NCBI RefSeq assembly: GCF_900100005.1
Contig: NZ_FNEB01000007.1
Location: 1 to 64,000 of the forward strand
Reading direction: 5' to 3'
DNA length: 64,000 nucleotides
DNA from: Lutimaribacter saemankumensis
GTDB lineage: Bacteria; Pseudomonadota; Alphaproteobacteria; Rhodobacterales; Rhodobacteraceae
A program made the position numbers and the translations under genes. Below, piece after piece: positions 33,547-42,951 of the stretch. A model generated the notes under the pieces. That model made no database searches. It worked only from the letters and a program-made list of their open reading frames with translations, and was not told where the DNA came from. Numbering within the stretch: position 1 is the first letter of the stretch; each line of letters starts with the position of its first letter.

Positions 33547-35707
33547 TCGCGGCTGGCCCCTCGCCGAACCGCCCGATGATCGCCGCACGGTGCCCCTGCC
33601 GCTGTAGGGTTTCGACAATACCGGCGGCCTGATCCGGCGAAACCGCCGCAAGAAAGCCCCCGGCGGTCTGCGGGTCATGCAGCAGTTTCGCCTTCGCGCT
33701 GTCTGGTCCGAACACTGGCGCGCTTTCACGGTTGGGCTGAAACAGTGTCGAATGATGCCCTTGTTCAGTAAGGTCGATCGCGCCGTCGTAGGTTGGGATT
33801 GCCTCCAGATCCAGAACGGCGGACAGGTTCGATTCTCGACAGATCGTCATAAGATGCCCGGCCAGCCCGAACCCCGTGACATCCGTCATCGCGTGCGCCC
33901 CCGTCAACGTCAGTGCGGCATCGTGCTGTGGGCGGGCCATTTCATTCAGCATCGCAGTAACGTGTCGGCCATTCGCAGCCATTTGCATAGCAGCGGCCAG
34001 AATTGTCCCGCTGCCGATGGGCCGTGTCAGAACGATCGCGTCGCCGGGTTGGGCCCCTTTGACAGTGATCGCCGGGCCGTCCACCAGCCCGGTGACCGTA
34101 AAACCGATGGTCAGTTCGCTGCCCATCGTGGTGTGCCCCCCGACAATCGCCGCCCCGGCATCGGCGAAAACAGCGCTGGCCGCGCCCATGATCTCATCCA
34201 TTGTCCGGGCCTGAAGGTCGTCCGACATGCGGGGCAGAATGATCTGCGCCAGCGCGGCCTGCGGCTGCGCGCCCATCGCCCACACATCCCCAAGCGCGTG
34301 GATCGCCGTGATGCGCGCCATCAGCCAGGGATCGTCGATGAAGGCGCGCAGATGGTCTGTGGTGATGACCTGCCTCTTTCCCCCGACCTCCAACACGGCC
34401 GCATCGTCCCCGGGCCCGGTCAGGATATCGTCTCGATGTGGGGTTTTCAGCCGTGTTAGAGACTGCTTTAGAACGTCACCGCCAACCTTGGCACCGCATC
34501 CGCCGCAAAGAGGCTTGTCGCCCAGAATGTCGGCCACGCCATCGGCCAAATACTCTGGACGATCAGGTTGTTGCATGGCGGGCAGGTCGTCCAGGCTTTG
34601 CATGAACCGCGTGTCGATCCGGTTCTTCCATCTCCACAGCAACGGCCCCGAAACCGCAAATCCCAGCTTTTCCGCCACAGCGGATTTACCGCCGAGCGAG
34701 ATGAGTTTCAGATAATCCCTTTGCGGTTTGAACGGCCGCAGCCGCTGCCCGGTCACCGCCGCCCTCAGGTTGTCGTAAAGGATGGGCGCCGCCCGCACGG
34801 CAAACACCCCGGCCTTGGGTCGGGGATGGGATGACATGTGCGCGCAATCCCCGCAGGCAAACAACGCCGGATCGCCCCGAACCTGCAAGCTGTCTTCGAT
34901 GTCGATGAAACCATCGACAAGTGGCAGGCTCGTATCCGCCAGCCAGCGATGAGGATAAGCACCCGCCGCCCCGACGACGAGATCGGCCTCGATGGTGTCG
35001 CCGGTCGTCAGAACAATGCCGTCCGTTGTAACCGCTTCAACGCGTGTGTCCGACAGAAAGCGCACGCCCTGATCCGCCATCGCGCGTTGCAGCTTGCGCC
35101 CGGTCGCGGCGGGAACGCCGGTGATGCCGCCAGTGCCCTCGACCACCGTTATGTCGGGGTCGTGCCCGTCACGGCCCAACGCATGCGCCATCGCCATCGA
35201 CAGCTCGACCCCGGCAACGCCGCCGCCGATCACGGCAACTCGGGGCCGTTTCTGGCCGTCCGCCACCGCGCTGCGGAAATCGCGCCAACGTTCCGAAAAG
35301 ACATCCAGCGGCTTGGCGCCTGTCGCGAACTCGGCAAACCCGGCAAGGCGGTCCATTTCCGCCGTGATCCCGATATCGATCGAAGCCACGTCATAACCAA
35401 TGGGTTGGCGGATTTTCAGGTGAATCAGTCTCCGATCCTGATCTATGCCAACCGCCTCGTCCACGATGATGCGGGCGCCTGCGAACCGTGCCAGGCGAAC
35501 CAGGTCGATCTCCAGCTCTTCGCGTGTGTAATGCCCGGCGATATGTCCGGGCAGCATCCCCGAATAGGGCGCGGTCGGGCCGGGATTGATGACGGTCAGC
35601 CGCACGCCTGGCAGCGGGTTCATCCCCCACTTCCGCAGCACCAGCGCATGGGTATGACCACCGCCGACAAGAACGATATCGCGTGTCAGGGGGATAGGCA
35701 TCTGCAT
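33533..35707 (-). CDS. selD: Fused FAD/NAD(P)-dependent oxidoreductase-selenophosphate synthase
   Basis: A 724-residue fusion. Residues 1-380 form a pyridine-nucleotide-disulfide-type oxidoreductase: GGGHTHALVL near 15-24, second nucleotide fold VIGGGVAGVELS at 159-170, and FACGDCAH near 283-290. Residues 390-724 are SelD with Cys404 and Lys407 in CGGCGAK (a Cys, not Sec, enzyme), GDDAAV, and GGHTTMGSEL. It makes selenophosphate from selenide and ATP; the oxidoreductase part may supply reduced selenium. It is convergent with selU. No selA, selB or selC is seen here, consistent with selenium use for tRNA modification only. Confidence 0.92.
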   Translation of the reverse strand: MQMPIPLTRDIVLVGGGHTHALVLRKWGMNPLPGVRLTVINPGPTAPYSGMLPGHIAGHYTREELEIDLVRLARFAGARIIVDEAVGIDQDRRLIHLKIRQPIGYDVASIDIGITAEMDRLAGFAEFATGAKPLDVFSERWRDFRSAVADGQKRPRVAVIGGGVAGVELSMAMAHALGRDGHDPDITVVEGTGGITGVPAATGRKLQRAMADQGVRFLSDTRVEAVTTDGIVLTTGDTIEADLVVGAAGAYPHRWLADTSLPLVDGFIDIEDSLQVRGDPALFACGDCAHMSSHPRPKAGVFAVRAAPILYDNLRAAVTGQRLRPFKPQRDYLKLISLGGKSAVAEKLGFAVSGPLLWRWKNRIDTRFMQSLDDLPAMQQPDRPEYLADGVADILGDKPLCGGCGAKVGGDVLKQSLTRLKTPHRDDILTGPGDDAAVLEVGGKRQVITTDHLRAFIDDPWLMARITAIHALGDVWAMGAQPQAALAQIILPRMSDDLQARTMDEIMGAASAVFADAGAAIVGGHTTMGSELTIGFTVTGLVDGPAITVKGAQPGDAIVLTRPIGSGTILAAAMQMAANGRHVTAMLNEMARPQHDAALTLTGAHAMTDVTGFGLAGHLMTICRESNLSAVLDLEAIPTYDGAIDLTEQGHHSTLFQPNRESAPVFGPDSAKAKLLHDPQTAGGFLAAVSPDQAAGIVETLQRQGHRAAIIGRFGEGPAAITLQ

Positions 35708-35786
35708 GGGTGGTGTCCTTGGCTGATCCGTCCCGGTCTGTCACGCGGGCTGGTCCACGGCAAGGCGCCCTGTTGTCACAAGCCCG

Positions 35787-37241
35787 TCAGGCCACGCAGG
35801 GTGGCGGGGTGTAGCCCCCCAGCGCATCCTCGACCGCCTGCGCAAAGGCAAGGGCGGTATAGTCGCGCCCGTGCCCGGCCGCTGCCTGGTATCCTACGGG
35901 CAGGTGCCCGACGAACCCGGCCGGCCCGACGACCGAAGGTATGTGGACCACGCCGGTATAGCCCGACCAGAACAACTCCATCGGTTCCGGCTGCATCTGG
36001 CCGTTGATGTTCAGCTTGCGGGCATAACGCGGGCCTGTCTGGTCATGCGGGAACGCAGCCGAGGATGCGGCGGGCGACAGCAGGATGTCGAAATCGTGGA
36101 AAAAGGCATCGAACGCGCGGCGCGCCAGCCGCCGTTGGTTATCCAGCACCAGCCAATCGGCGTGGCGCAGGTTCATCCCGCCGAACCGGTTGCCATAAAG
36201 CCGCCAGGCCAGCGGGTCGTCCAGCTTGCGAACGGCGTCAAGGTTGGCGGCAACCTCGTCTTCGGTCATTCCGGCGCACATCGCGGCACCAAGCAATTGC
36301 AGGTAAAGGGTGAAATGCGCCTCGCTGTCCACGTCGGGCCGGGCGGTTTCGACCTGCGCACCAGCCGCGGCCAACCGATCCGCGAAATCCGAAAGCACGT
36401 CCAGATACGCTTGATCGACCGGCGAGGCGGGATCGCCCAGCATCAATGCAACGCGAAACTGCGAAAGGTCGTTCCGGTCATCCGATGGCAAATGCGGGGC
36501 CCAGGCCGATTTGGTGAAGGGATCGCCCCCGCGAAGAATGTCGAAACCCAGCCGCAAGTCGCGCGCCGACCGCGCCAACGGCCCGGCAACGGCGATGTCC
36601 GTGTCGATCGCCATGCCTGGCGGGTTGTGGCCGGAAAGGGACACGATGTTCCAAGTGGGTTTCAGCCCGAAAACCCCGTTGAAATGGGCCGGGTTGCGGA
36701 TGGACGAGCCGATATCACTGCCAACTTCAAGCGCGGCCATGCCTGTCGCCAGCGCCGCGCCTGAGCCCCCCGACGATCCTCCGGGTGTCCGTGTCTCGTC
36801 CCACGGGTTGTTGGTTGTCCCGTAGATTTCATTGAAGCTCTGCCATTCCATCAGCTTCATCGGCACGTTGGTCTTGCCGAAAACAATGGCCCCGGCCGCA
36901 CGTAACCGCGATACGGCGTCGGAATCCGCATCCGCGATGTTGTCGCGCCATTCCGGGATGCCCCAGGTCGATGGCGATCCGGCCAGGTCAAAGCTTTCCT
37001 TGACGGTCATCGGCACGCCATGCAGCGGGCCGCGAAACTCTCCGCGTGCGGCCTCGTCGTCCAGTGTCTTGGCCAATGCGCGGGCACTGTCGCGATCTTG
37101 CCAGATCACGGCGTTGATCTGTTCGTTCAGCGCATCGACCCGTGCCAGATGCGCCTCGAGCAGTGCGCTGGGCGTGGTTTGTCCGTCGCGGATGGCTTGT
37201 GCCATCTCGGTGGCTGTCGTGATTTGCGTCGCGTCGAACAT
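35787..37241 (-). CDS. Amidase-signature hydrolase
   Basis: A 484-residue protein. The Ser-cisSer-Lys triad is visible as Lys in PMTVKESFDLAG and serines in TPGGSSGGSGAALATG, plus the oxyanion segment EVGSDIGSSIRNPA. The ATG at 37241 follows GGGAGGGA; an upstream extension overlaps the MatB gene and is not used. Amide substrate cannot be fixed, but its position 83 bases after matB recalls malonamidase and related enzymes that deliver malonate. A proline and cysteine-containing tail ends the protein. Confidence 0.88.
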   Translation of the reverse strand: MFDATQITTATEMAQAIRDGQTTPSALLEAHLARVDALNEQINAVIWQDRDSARALAKTLDDEAARGEFRGPLHGVPMTVKESFDLAGSPSTWGIPEWRDNIADADSDAVSRLRAAGAIVFGKTNVPMKLMEWQSFNEIYGTTNNPWDETRTPGGSSGGSGAALATGMAALEVGSDIGSSIRNPAHFNGVFGLKPTWNIVSLSGHNPPGMAIDTDIAVAGPLARSARDLRLGFDILRGGDPFTKSAWAPHLPSDDRNDLSQFRVALMLGDPASPVDQAYLDVLSDFADRLAAAGAQVETARPDVDSEAHFTLYLQLLGAAMCAGMTEDEVAANLDAVRKLDDPLAWRLYGNRFGGMNLRHADWLVLDNQRRLARRAFDAFFHDFDILLSPAASSAAFPHDQTGPRYARKLNINGQMQPEPMELFWSGYTGVVHIPSVVGPAGFVGHLPVGYQAAAGHGRDYTALAFAQAVEDALGGYTPPPCVA

Positions 37242-37324
37242 GCGTCCCTCCCCGCCATCGATGCAGGGATGGTGGCACGGGATCGGGGATCTTCCAAGCG
37301 TTTTGAAGCGTTGGAAAACAGGCT

Positions 37325-38839
37325 CTATTCCGGCTGGAACAAGCCTTTGTAGGTGTCGCGCAGAATATTCTTCTGCACCTTTCCCATCGTGTTGCGCGGC
37401 AGCGCATCCACGACCACGAGCTTCCGGGGATGTTTGAACCGGGCAAGGCTGTCCGTCAGGCTGGCCATGATCGCGTCGCAATCGGGTGCCTCTTCCGGCC
37501 TGCGCGCTAGAATGCCGACAGGCGTTTCCCCGAAATCGGGATGCGGGACACCAATCACCGCGCTTTCCAGAACGCCGGGTGCCTCGTCGAGAACCAGCTC
37601 GATTTCCTTGGGATAGATGTTGTAGCCGCCCGAAATGATCAGATCCTTGCCCCGGCCGACGATGGTGACATACCCGTCCTTGTCGATCAGCCCAAGGTCA
37701 CCCGTGATGAAGAACCCGTTCTTGCGCAGTTCCTCGGCGGTTTTTTCCGGCATCTGCCAATAGCCCTTGAACACGTTTGGGCCGCGAACCTCGATCGTGC
37801 CGATTTCACCTTGGGGCAGCGCGTTGCCGTTCTCGTCGCAGACGCGCAATTCGACGCCTGGCAAAGGAAAGCCCACGGTGCCGGCGCGGCGTTCACCGTC
37901 ATACGGGTTCGATGTGTTCATGTTGGTTTCGGTCATGCCGTAGCGTTCAAGGATGCGATGGCCGGTGCGGGCCTCAAACTCGCGATGGGTTTCGGCCAGC
38001 AAAGGGGCCGAGCCCGAGATGAACAACCGCATGTTGCGCGACACATCGGCGGTGAAGTCCTCGCGGTCCAGCAGGCGGGTGTAGAATGTCGGAACACCCA
38101 TCATCGAAGTCGCGCGCGGCATGTCGCGTATCACCGCGTCGGCATCGAACCCCGGATAGAAGATCATCTGCGCCCCGGCGATCAGGCAGATATTGGTCGC
38201 CACGAACAATCCATGCGTATGAAAGATCGGCAAGGCGTGCAGCAGAACGTCATCCGCGGTAAAGCGCCAGTAATCGGTCAGAACCTGCGCGTTCGACAGT
38301 AGATTGTCCTGCGTCAGCATCGCCCCCTTGGATCGCCCGGTCGTCCCCGAGGTATAGAGAAACGCTGCAAGATCGTCCTTTTCCCGCGAAACAGTGTCGA
38401 ATTCTTCGGCGTTACCGGCGGCTGCGTCGGCAAAGCTGCCACTGCCATCGGCATTCATGACTTCAAGCCGTGCATCGGCTTTCGCGGCGATCGGGGCCAG
38501 CGCCTCGGCCGCCTTTCCATCGCATAGAAACAGCCGCGCGCCGCTGTTTTCCAGGAAGTACGAAACCTCGGCCGGGGTGTAGGCCGTGTTCAGGGGCAGG
38601 AAAATCACGCCCGTCTGCGCGCAAGCAGCGTAGACGGCAAGCGCCTGCGGCGACTTGGCGATCTGCACCGCCAGCCGGTCGCCCGGTTCAAGGCCCAACC
38701 GCGCGATCTGGTGCGCAAACCGCGCGGTCATGCGCAGGAATGCGTCATGGGTCATCGTGCTGCCGTCCGGCAAGTGCAGGAACACGGTGTCCTGGCCGGC
38801 ATGGCGGGCGAAAAGCGTATCGAAAAGCGGATTTGCCAT
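37325..38839 (-). CDS. matB: Malonyl-CoA synthetase
   Basis: A 504-residue acyl-adenylate-forming enzyme that joins malonate to CoA with ATP. The AMP motif YTSGTTGRSKGAM is near 160-172. The malonate-specific segment RYGMTETNMNTSNPYDGERR (about 286-305) is characteristic of MatB. The hinge GRGKDLIISGGYNIYP and the catalytic Lys region NTMGKVQKN near the C terminus are intact. It starts at 38839 behind AGGGGAAA. With the downstream amidase it may convert malonate or methylmalonate derivatives into extender or biosynthetic acyl-CoA. Confidence 0.9.
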   Translation of the reverse strand: MANPLFDTLFARHAGQDTVFLHLPDGSTMTHDAFLRMTARFAHQIARLGLEPGDRLAVQIAKSPQALAVYAACAQTGVIFLPLNTAYTPAEVSYFLENSGARLFLCDGKAAEALAPIAAKADARLEVMNADGSGSFADAAAGNAEEFDTVSREKDDLAAFLYTSGTTGRSKGAMLTQDNLLSNAQVLTDYWRFTADDVLLHALPIFHTHGLFVATNICLIAGAQMIFYPGFDADAVIRDMPRATSMMGVPTFYTRLLDREDFTADVSRNMRLFISGSAPLLAETHREFEARTGHRILERYGMTETNMNTSNPYDGERRAGTVGFPLPGVELRVCDENGNALPQGEIGTIEVRGPNVFKGYWQMPEKTAEELRKNGFFITGDLGLIDKDGYVTIVGRGKDLIISGGYNIYPKEIELVLDEAPGVLESAVIGVPHPDFGETPVGILARRPEEAPDCDAIMASLTDSLARFKHPRKLVVVDALPRNTMGKVQKNILRDTYKGLFQPE

Positions 38840-38923
38840 CTGGTTTCCCCTGCGTCTTTGATGGTGTAGTGCCACAGGGCGCAGGGCCGGTCCAGATTGT
38901 CCGGGCCGTTCGGGAAATTCGCG

Positions 38924-39847
38924 ATGCAGCCGATCAAGGGCATATTCTTCAAACTGGGGTCGGTGACCCTGTTCATTGTCATGTCGTCGCTGATCAAGGC
39001 CACGGCCGATCACGTGCCTCCGGGGCAGGCGGTGTTCTTTCGGTCGTTCTTTGCCATCCCAGTGATTTTCGCCTGGCTCATGATGCGGGGGGACTTGGCC
39101 ACCGGGTTGCGCGTGAAATCGCGGTTGGCGCATTTCTGGCGCGGTTTCGTCGGGACATTCGCAATGGGGTTGATGTTCGCCGGGCTTGGCCTGCTGCCCT
39201 TGCCGGAGGTGACAGCCATCGGGTACGCCGCGCCGCTGTTGACGGTGATCTTTGCCGCCATGTTCCTGGGCGAGAACGTGCGGGCCTTTCGACTGGCTGC
39301 GGTGGCGCTTGGCCTGGTGGGCGTGATCATCGTGCTGTCGCCGCGCCTGACCGTCTTCTCGGGCGAAGAGGTCGCCCGGGCCGAGGCGCTGGGCGCGATG
39401 CTGGTGCTTATGGGGGCCGTCTGCGCCGCCCTGGCTCAGATCTATGTGCGCAAACTTGTGCAGACCGAACAGACATCCGCGATCGTTTTCTATTTTTCAC
39501 TGACATCGTCGGCCCTGTCCTTGCTGACGTTGCCTTTTGGCTGGGTCGTTCCCGCCCCGTGGGAGGCAAGCCTGCTGGTCCTTGCGGGGCTATTGGGCGG
39601 CACGGGGCAGATTTTCCTGACCACGGCCTATCGCTATGCGGATGCCAGCGTCGTGGCACCGTTCGATTACGCTTCGATGCTCATGGCGATACTGATCGGG
39701 TATTTCGTCTTTTCCGAAGTTCCGACGGCGCAAATGCTGATCGGTGCGGCGTTGGTGATAACCGCGGGCGTCGCCATCATCTGGCGCGAACATTCTTTGG
39801 GCCTAAAGCGCGAAAAGGGTCGGCAGGGTATGACGCCGCAGGGCTGA
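38924..39847 (+). CDS. EamA/DMT-family transporter
   Basis: A 307-residue membrane protein with ten helices in two EamA repeats, of the drug/metabolite transporter superfamily. The pattern YAAPLLTVIFAAMFLGENVR in repeat one and VVAPFDYASMLMAILIGYFV in repeat two is clear. The ATG at 38924 is preferred over an upstream TTG at 38897. It is divergent from matB with 84 bases between. Substrate unknown; amino acid or metabolite efflux is usual. Confidence 0.88.
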   Translation: MQPIKGIFFKLGSVTLFIVMSSLIKATADHVPPGQAVFFRSFFAIPVIFAWLMMRGDLATGLRVKSRLAHFWRGFVGTFAMGLMFAGLGLLPLPEVTAIGYAAPLLTVIFAAMFLGENVRAFRLAAVALGLVGVIIVLSPRLTVFSGEEVARAEALGAMLVLMGAVCAALAQIYVRKLVQTEQTSAIVFYFSLTSSALSLLTLPFGWVVPAPWEASLLVLAGLLGGTGQIFLTTAYRYADASVVAPFDYASMLMAILIGYFVFSEVPTAQMLIGAALVITAGVAIIWREHSLGLKREKGRQGMTPQG

Positions 39848-39849
39848 TA

Positions 39850-39897
39850 TTGGGGGCGCTGCCCCCAAACCCCCGGAGTATTTTCGGCAAGATGAAA
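39850..39897. repeat. Intergenic repeat, copy 1 (hairpin plus gagtatttt..gcaagatgaa)
   Basis: Between two convergent genes lie a six-base stem gggggc-gct-gccccc (39852-39866) and then ggagtattttcggcaagatg (39875-39894). The latter 21-base core recurs at 58247-58267 with one change. I recall such elements as common between genes in Rhodobacteraceae. The hairpin may also end transcription from one or both sides. Confidence 0.75.
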
Positions 39898-39898
39898 T

Positions 39899-41239
39899 TC
39901 AGGACAGGCGGTCCCTGATCCCGGCCATCGCGTACATCGCGGGCATGATCGCCCTGCGGAACCGTCCCAGGGGAAACCGTTTTGCCGGGGCCCGCATGAT
40001 AGCCGGATACCTGCGCCCCGGCGTGCGGCCAAGCGCCAGGTCGGCAAGCAACGCCCCGGTGAAGCTGCCCATCGCGACGCCATTTCCATGGTAGGCAAAA
40101 CCGGCATAGGCGTTCGGCAATCCCGGTATCGGGCCGCAATAAGGCACGAGTCCGCCGGACAGGCAAACCATCCCGGACCAGTTATGCGGGCTTTCGACAT
40201 CAGCCCAGGCGGGAAACATGGTTTCGAAATGCTGGCGTGTGGTGCGGATCGCGCCGGCATCTGCGCGCGGCGACGACATCAACCCGCCGCGCCGTCCGAA
40301 AAGAAACCGGTTGTCGGGCATCAGCCGGAAGTAATGCAGCAGAAACCGGGAATCGAACGCCATCTGCGCACTGGTCCAGCCGGCCGCCTGTTTTTCCGCC
40401 TCTGTCAGTGGGCGCGTGACCAGCACGTTGGACTGCGCGGGCATGTAGCGTCCGGCCATCCAGCCGGGCACGTCCTCGGAGCTGTAGCCATTCGTGGCAA
40501 TGACCAGCCTGCGGGCCAGAATACGGCCTTTGAGCAGAGTCAGAGCCTGAAAATCCCCATCCGCCGAAATGTTCGTGACCGGGCTGCGGCCGTGAATCCG
40601 GGCGCCTGCCGTTTCGGCGGCAGCCAGCAGCCCGGCCAGATACTTGCGCGGGTTCAACGCGAAACCGATGGGCAAGGTGATTCCGCCATGGAAGGGGCCG
40701 GACATGCCCAGCCGATCAAGGTCGCCGGCATCGTGGACCGTTGGATCGACGCCATAGTCGCGCGTGATCGTCTGCGCCTCGGTCTCGATCGCGCGCATCG
40801 CGGCCGGGGAATGGGCCAGCAGGGTTTCGCCCTTTGAATGGGTGTCTGCCGAGATGTCGTGGCGTTCCAGCAGATCCGCCACCAAGGCGATGGCATCGGC
40901 CTCGGTGCGGCGCCAGTCGGCGCGTGCGTCTTCACCGAACGTGCGGCGCAGCATGGCGTCATCGGCCTTGGCTCCGCCGAGGCAGCAAAAGCCGCCGTTG
41001 CGACCCGAAGCCCCCCAGCCCGGATGCTGCGCATCGATGACGACCACGTCAGCGCCCGCCTGTGCCAGGTGCAAAGCAGCGGAGAGCCCTGTGAAACCGG
41101 CCCCGATTACGGCCACATCGGCGCGTATCTCACCCATGGCAGGGGCGCGTTCCAGTGCCGTATCAGGCACTGTTTCAGCCCAATAATTGTCTGACACCGG
41201 GGCCGGGCCATAGGCGTGATCGCTGAAAATACGCTTCAT
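39899..41239 (-). CDS. PuuB-like FAD-dependent amine oxidase
   Basis: A 446-residue DAO-family flavoprotein with the FAD fold VAVIGAGFTGLSAALHLA (about 42-59), WGASGRNGGF near 75-84 and a C-terminal GFAYHGNGVAMG. It resembles gamma-glutamylputrescine oxidase and is linked to a putrescine importer by a four-base overlap with the permease gene. It probably deaminates a polyamine or its glutamyl derivative in the cytoplasm. A glutamylputrescine synthetase is not in the window, so the exact substrate is open. Confidence 0.85.
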   Translation of the reverse strand: MKRIFSDHAYGPAPVSDNYWAETVPDTALERAPAMGEIRADVAVIGAGFTGLSAALHLAQAGADVVVIDAQHPGWGASGRNGGFCCLGGAKADDAMLRRTFGEDARADWRRTEADAIALVADLLERHDISADTHSKGETLLAHSPAAMRAIETEAQTITRDYGVDPTVHDAGDLDRLGMSGPFHGGITLPIGFALNPRKYLAGLLAAAETAGARIHGRSPVTNISADGDFQALTLLKGRILARRLVIATNGYSSEDVPGWMAGRYMPAQSNVLVTRPLTEAEKQAAGWTSAQMAFDSRFLLHYFRLMPDNRFLFGRRGGLMSSPRADAGAIRTTRQHFETMFPAWADVESPHNWSGMVCLSGGLVPYCGPIPGLPNAYAGFAYHGNGVAMGSFTGALLADLALGRTPGRRYPAIMRAPAKRFPLGRFRRAIMPAMYAMAGIRDRLS

Positions 41240-42054
41240 GCGGTGCGGGCGGCGGCCTGTTCGTCGCGCTGCTGCATCAGGGTCGCGCGCTTGGATATGA
41301 TCGAGGCAGTGATCACCCCGACCGTCACGATCGCGATCATGATGGTGGACAAGGCGTTGATTTCAGGGCTGACGCCAAGCCGAACGGCCGAGAAGATCTT
41401 GATCGGCAGGGTCGTTGCGGATGGGCCTGCCGTGAAGCTGGCGATCACCAGGTCATCCAGCGACAGCGTGAACGCCAGCAACCAGCCCGAGATCACCGCC
41501 GGTGCGATGATCGGCAGCGTGACAAGGCGGAAGGATTCGAATGGCGTGCACCCCAGATCCAGCGCCGCCTCTTCCAGCGACCGGTCGAAGCTGACCAGCC
41601 GCGAGGAAACGACGACCGAGACATAGCACATCGAAAAGGTCGTATGCGCCAGGATGATGGTCAGAATCCCGCGATCCAGCCCAATGCCGATGAACAGCAG
41701 CAGCAGGGACAGGCCGGTAATCACCTCGGGCATCACAAGCGGCGCGTAGATCATGCCGGAGAAAAGCGTGCGCCCGTAAAAACGCCCCGCGCGGACCAGC
41801 ACATAAGCGGCCATCGTGCCAAGAACCGTGGCGATCGTCGATGACGCGACCGCCACCTGAACGGTGACCCAGGCGGCATCCAGGAACGCCTCGTTCCCGA
41901 GCAGCTCACCATACCATTTCGTCGAGAACCCGGCCCAGACTGTCACCAGCTTCGATTCATTGAAGCTGTAGATCACGAGGATCACCATCGGCAGGTAAAG
42001 AAACGCGAAGCCCAGCGTCAGCGAGGTGGCGTTGAACCATGTCATGCGGCGCAT
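41236..42054 (-). CDS. potI: Putrescine ABC permease (PotI-like)
   Basis: A 272-residue membrane protein with six helices and the binding-protein-dependent loop LEEAALDLGCTPFESFRLVTLP near 166-187 (read in parts). TM1 carries LGFAFLYLPMVILVIYSFNE, the PotI/PotC style. It begins three bases after the PotH-like stop and overlaps the amine-oxidase start by four. It would form the channel with PotH. Confidence 0.9.
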   Translation of the reverse strand: MRRMTWFNATSLTLGFAFLYLPMVILVIYSFNESKLVTVWAGFSTKWYGELLGNEAFLDAAWVTVQVAVASSTIATVLGTMAAYVLVRAGRFYGRTLFSGMIYAPLVMPEVITGLSLLLLFIGIGLDRGILTIILAHTTFSMCYVSVVVSSRLVSFDRSLEEAALDLGCTPFESFRLVTLPIIAPAVISGWLLAFTLSLDDLVIASFTAGPSATTLPIKIFSAVRLGVSPEINALSTIMIAIVTVGVITASIISKRATLMQQRDEQAAARTA

Positions 42055-42057
42055 GGC

Positions 42058-42948
42058 TTAACCCTCCTTCTCGCGCTGTTTCTGTTCGTTGCGCTGGAAC
42101 AGGATGATCGGGATGATCAGGATCAGCAGCAGCACGACCGCCACGGCGCTGGCCACCGGCCAGTCGCGGTTGTTGAAGAATTCTTCCCACAACACCTTGC
42201 CGATCATCAGCGTGCCCGATCCGCCCAGCAGCGAGGGGATCACGAATTCACCGATGGCAGGGATGAAAACCAGAAAACAGCCCGCGATGATCCCCTGTTT
42301 CGACAGCGGGATTGTCACCAGCCAGAAGGCCGACAACCGCGAACATCCCAGATCCTCGGCGGCCTCCAGCAAAGAGCCATCCAGCTTTTCCAGGGTCGCG
42401 TAGATCGGCAGGATCATGAAGGGCAGGTAGGTGTAGATGATGCCGATATAGACGGCGACATTCGTGTTCAGGATCGTCAGCGGCTGGTCGATCAGGCCGA
42501 TCCAGGTCAGGAACTGGTTCAGCACCCCCTCGTTCGACAAGATGCCCATCCAGGAATAAACCCGGATCAGAAAGCTGGTCCAGAATGGCAGGATCACCAG
42601 CATCATCAGCGTCGGCCGCCAGTGATCCGGCGCCATCGCCATGCCATAGGCGATGGGATAGCCCACCAGCAGTGTCAGGAAGGTGGACAGCGCCGCGATC
42701 TGGAGCGAGCTGAGATATGCCTTCCAATACAGGTCATCCGTGGTGAGGAAGGTGAAATTCTCGAAATCGAGCTCGGCGAAGAACGCCTTTATCCCCGCCC
42801 AGCCTTCCGCGAAATCCAGTGTGGGCACATAGGGCGGGATCGCCATCGCCACATCCGACAGGCTGATCTTGAGCACGATCAGGAACGGGATCAGGAAAAG
42901 CGCCAGCAGCCAGAGATACGGCACCGATATGAGGATCAGCCGCCGCAT
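42058..42948 (-). CDS. potH: Putrescine ABC permease (PotH-like)
   Basis: A 296-residue membrane protein with six helices, the PotB/PotH loop LLEAAEDLGCSRLSAFWLVT near 203-222, and the PLLGGSGT-type segment as SLLGGSGTLMIGKV near 244-257. It lies three bases after the ATPase stop and is co-transcribed with potF, potG and potI. Confidence 0.9.
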   Translation of the reverse strand: MRRLILISVPYLWLLALFLIPFLIVLKISLSDVAMAIPPYVPTLDFAEGWAGIKAFFAELDFENFTFLTTDDLYWKAYLSSLQIAALSTFLTLLVGYPIAYGMAMAPDHWRPTLMMLVILPFWTSFLIRVYSWMGILSNEGVLNQFLTWIGLIDQPLTILNTNVAVYIGIIYTYLPFMILPIYATLEKLDGSLLEAAEDLGCSRLSAFWLVTIPLSKQGIIAGCFLVFIPAIGEFVIPSLLGGSGTLMIGKVLWEEFFNNRDWPVASAVAVVLLLILIIPIILFQRNEQKQREKEG

Positions 42949-42951
42949 GCC

